From Pohlia nutans (taxonomy: Eukaryota; Streptophyta; Bryopsida; Bryales; Mniaceae): DNA of 64,000 nucleotides. The stretch covers positions 16,146,531 to 16,210,530 of the forward strand of contig CM040099.1 in the NCBI GenBank assembly GCA_022496805.1. The letters are read 5' to 3'. Positions 60,595 to 64,000 of this stretch are shown piece after piece. Below the pieces are notes generated by a model. The model saw nothing but the letters and a program-made list of their open reading frames with translations, ran no database searches and had not been told where the DNA came from. Position numbers and translations under genes: made by a program. The stretch's first letter is position 1; every line of letters begins with the position of its first letter.

Positions 60595-63500
60595 TCAATC
60601 TCCGTGAATTGTATAGCGCTCCCATCTTTTGGTAGGATCGTAAATCTGAAACAGACCAGCAGCGTTAATTAAAAGCTCAAAAATGCCAGTTTCATGAGTA
60701 AAAAGTGAAATTTGATCGCTTTAGACTGTGGGCCAAGAATAAGTAGAACCAAAAATTCAGCACTCATATTGGAGTTGTCCTAAAAGTCAATTTTTTGACG
60801 GCTAAACTAGTTGTGCATGAGTTTAAAAGACCACCAAGCTCTTACGCACCTAATAATGAGAGGCCACTAAGCTCTTCTACATCTTTGAACTATTTAGAGT
60901 GGACAAATAAGAGTATATTAAAGCAAAACACATGGTATCTTGTTCAAACACAACTTCTCTTTTAGGACAACTCTATTGGTCTAGAGTAAATCATGGCCCA
61001 GCTTTCATAAGGTCCACAAGACAACGTTGCTGCCATATAGCCAGTTCATCAGTAACTAAAGTTGTGCACTTCGTGATTGCATGGTGGAAGAAGCCTTCAA
61101 TGAACAAAGCAATTGAATACACTCAACACAGTTGATGATTCTGTTGATTACAAACTCACCTCCCATCTCGAAGCTGGAAAAATGTGCTTGTTTTTCTCGT
61201 ACCAGTGGCGCTCAACGACTTTTCCAGCGTGCGACTGCCAAAACATAAGCAGCACTTACTAATATGCCAATAGCTTGGTAACAATAAAACACACCTGCGT
61301 ATACACAATGTATCTAAATACATGACAGAAAAGCATGGACTGATAATGTAAAGGTCAAAAAGAAGCATGAACAGACTCAAATTCTCACCTCATCCTTTTC
61401 AATGGTGGCGTCTGCGATTGTTCGTACATCCTCGTGCACATCAAAATGAAAGAGCTGCACACAAGAGTTCAATTGAAAGCAAATGTTAGTAATCTGTGTG
61501 CCAGAACTTCTCTCACAATGATTTATTGGCTCGGAGTAGCAAGCAAAGAAAATGACAACGATCACTATTTAACCTCTCACATATCAAATCCTGAAGAAAA
61601 TGAGAGCCCTGGTCAATGAAGAGAATGTCTACAAGAAACCACCTCCACAACCAGACAAAGGAGTAAACATACCGGCCCACTCTTGCCCCTCGCCTGGTTA
61701 ATGATCAGCTCATAAAAGCTATGTTGCTGCAAAGCAAAAAATGCCACATTAATCAAAAGACATCAAATGTCTACTCAAAACAGATCTCAAATCAAAAGTT
61801 AACTCAAGTCCGTGACATGAACACCCACATGTTTTGTATACCAAATTAGCTTCCTGGTGTCATGGAAAAATATGCACATATATCACTTCATTCTAATCAT
61901 ATATATACCTAAGAAGCTCAAGGTGAAAAGGTGAAAAGGTAAAAAGGGATACTGAAAAGCCAATGCATACATGGGGGATAATGAGATCCTCCTTCACATA
62001 GAGAAGATTCTCAACAGATGCAGTCCGTATTTCTCGAAACTCTGAAGCTAACTGCTGTTGGACTGCTCGCAAGAACTCAGCTATAGTGTCCCCTTTCCGA
62101 ACCTGCCATCATTACCAGCGCAATACTCATTGTAAGCAATAAATAAATAAATATAGAAATACACAGATAAATCAGTCAGAGGCCCCCAAAAGACCTAAAA
62201 TAAAAGTGCATACTTAATCTTGAGAAAGCCGGGTATTCAAGAAAATTGATGAGGTTCCTTCACACAGCATTAACTTCAGGAGCTCCTAGCAGTGCTTGGA
62301 GGCCAGAGAATGGACATCAGATCTAAACAATGAACAAACGACATGCACCTCTCAACTCATAAAATTGTTACAAACCAGATTGAATATGTTGAGATTCTTA
62401 CCGGCAATTAACAAATATGTTATAGAGCATGTGACAAGCACTCTATGAAAGGAATAGCAGGGACTGTAAGATCACCTGTATGACTCGACGATGACCAGCT
62501 CCATCCCAGTAGCTGTATGTTATCTCCAATGGCTCGTCTGCAACCTCAGGCAAAGGAGCATGTTAACATAAAGCCATCAATGAGTAGCTGGAAGCAAACA
62601 ATTGATACAAGGGCATGGTAGAAATATCCCTTCACAAGTAGATACGCTTTAACATACAGCTAGACTAGATAGGAAAGGAATATGGCAAATGGTAGTACTT
62701 TTGATGCGAGATTGCTGTTGCTTCCACTCATTTCGCAGGCGCTCTCTCTCAGCTTGTTCCTCCGCCTCACGCTCTCTGCAGTTCAACCCTCCACACTCTT
62801 CATAGCATAGTAAGATTTATGGCTGGAAATTGTGCAAGGAAATAACAGATCTCCAATAGACCAACTACAGCATGCTATCATCTATTGCAAACACACATAA
62901 AGCTACTGGAGGCCACTCAACTTTAAGGTAAAGGAATACAATTCATGGAACTGATAAATCTATCGCAAAGCTGTAAGGAGCTACTGAGTCAAAACTCCAC
63001 AATCGAAAGACATCCAAACATAGCACTCATCTTCCTGACTAATTGGCGCTCAGGATGAGCACAAAAGGAATCACATACCAACTCTCATCATGTGACAAAT
63101 GTGAGGTGGTGGGGAGAAGTACAATAATCATACCTGTCAGGTAAGAAGCTCGTCTCCACGCCTGGATCTTTCCCAAATTTGCCTAGTTTCTGTGGTTTCT
63201 TAGGCTCTTCCTTTTGATTCTCTACAACATAAAGAGTGGACATCAGCATTCAAAGAAGAAATGGTCCACCAGCATGATCAGATTTATAATAATAAAGTAC
63301 AGTTACATATTTTCGAGAAACAGAACAGCAAAGACGACTTCAGCACTCAGTTTTATGGTCCTTAGATTGAGCCATGGAACTTTGATGACACTCACATGAG
63401 GGGATATCCAGAAGTGAAGGTATGTGATTAAACAATAACAGAGGAACAAAAACAATAATTTCATGATCCTCCGGTACTAATTATTTGATGATTTCATATA

Positions 63501-63885
63501 TTTCATGATTAATAAGAAGGTAGATTATGATTTTATGATAAAATAGTTCATTTGCTAATGGTTAAGCGGAAAATGTTTCTACATACCAGCTGCATCATTC
63601 TCTTCATCTGAGTCTCCATCAATTTCGTCGGCAAAAGAAAGTCGTGTAGGACCTTTGACCCTACGTTTCTTTCGCTTCTGCAGAAGAAATAGCTCCTCCC
63701 TGCAGAACAGGAGGTACAATGAACTATTAGACCAAAATCAGACATTCATATAAAAATTACTGAGACCAAAAATTCAACCATTACAGTCTCGTCAATGAAC
63801 ATATAGGTCCAGTTTCATACTCTAAAGCGATCTTAGCCTGCTTCTCCTTCTCCTCCTCTTCAAGTTTCGTTTGCAAATTGACTCT
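60595..63885 (-). CDS. XCT: XAP5 family protein, XAP5 CIRCADIAN TIMEKEEPER (C-terminal part; gene continues beyond the window)
   Basis: Ten exons are visible: 63885-63785, 63699-63587, 63221-63134, 62775-62699, 62537-62476, 62102-61971, 61726-61673, 61454-61389, 61234-61160, 60645-60595 (stop). They join with GT/AG sites and matching phases into the C-terminal 272 residues. Characteristic sequence: [121 protein letters not shown] and, at the end, WERYTIHGD. This is a near-invariant XAP5 (FAM50) domain. The protein is nuclear, and in Arabidopsis it sets circadian period and supports small-RNA production and splicing. The 5' exons lie past 64000. No defect is seen. Confidence 0.95.
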
Positions 63886-64000
63886 CTGTCACACAAGGAC
63901 ACAGGTAATAATCAAATTTTTTGACCAAGGTACAATACCATCAGCTAACGATCTGTAATCTCAGTAGATCCAACCCCAATATACTGATGCACAAAGCAAC

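Noticed and set aside
1..64000. CRISPR arrays, rRNA genes and bacterial operon signals
   Set aside because: None seen. Tandem repeats here lack spacer structure and all real genes have spliceosomal introns. I did not find a convincing tRNA gene by eye.

Overview
The window is nuclear DNA of a land plant. The evidence is three plant-type genes with many introns (an EMB976-like pentatricopeptide protein, a LISCL-type GRAS regulator and the XAP5/XCT circadian factor), Copia gag, CACTA and MITE-type transposons, and long AT-rich intergenic DNA. The LISCL GRAS gene has four coding introns, unlike the usually intronless seed-plant members, and TTAA-flanked piggyBac-like elements are common. This hints at a bryophyte, lycophyte or fern, but I cannot name the species.
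Layout. 1-2460: repeat-rich DNA with four TTAA-flanked elements and a 77-bp minisatellite. 2526-11204 (minus): a complete EMB976-like PPR gene of ten secure exons plus a probable transit-peptide exon. 11475-47989: a nested transposon stack. An old TA-flanked MITE was entered by a hAT-type MITE (8-bp duplication) and by a 35,908-bp CACTA transposon at 11935-47842 (3-bp duplication TCC, about 33-bp terminal inverted repeats). 48.0-50 kb: another MITE and a Copia-type LTR/gag remnant. 51215-54705 (minus): the GRAS gene. 56.8-60.5 kb: MITE-bearing spacer. 60595-63885 (minus): the C-terminal 272 residues of XCT, continuing past the window edge.
The CACTA element is the centre of interest. It carries an unbroken 1139-residue TNP2 transposase in four exons on the plus strand. 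On the minus strand it carries a second multi-exon gene whose product joins an SR/RS-rich region to a probable TnpA/Transposase_24-like domain and a C-terminal coiled coil. It also holds a small gene with 7-residue repeats, three adjacent fragments of unrelated host genes (DUF506, aldo/keto reductase, SANT/Myb) and four further exon-like fragments of unknown origin. TNP2 presumably cuts and pastes the element, the minus-strand protein is the likely terminal-repeat-binding partner, and the host fragments look like transduplicated cargo.
A second theme is a dispersed family of short elements ending TTAA-CCC...GGG-TTAA. Many have a small hairpin about 20 nt inside the end. Stem sequences differ between copies while pairing is kept. 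They resemble piggyBac-derived MITEs, and copies lie in introns of the PPR, TNP2 and GRAS genes and next to the PPR stop codon.
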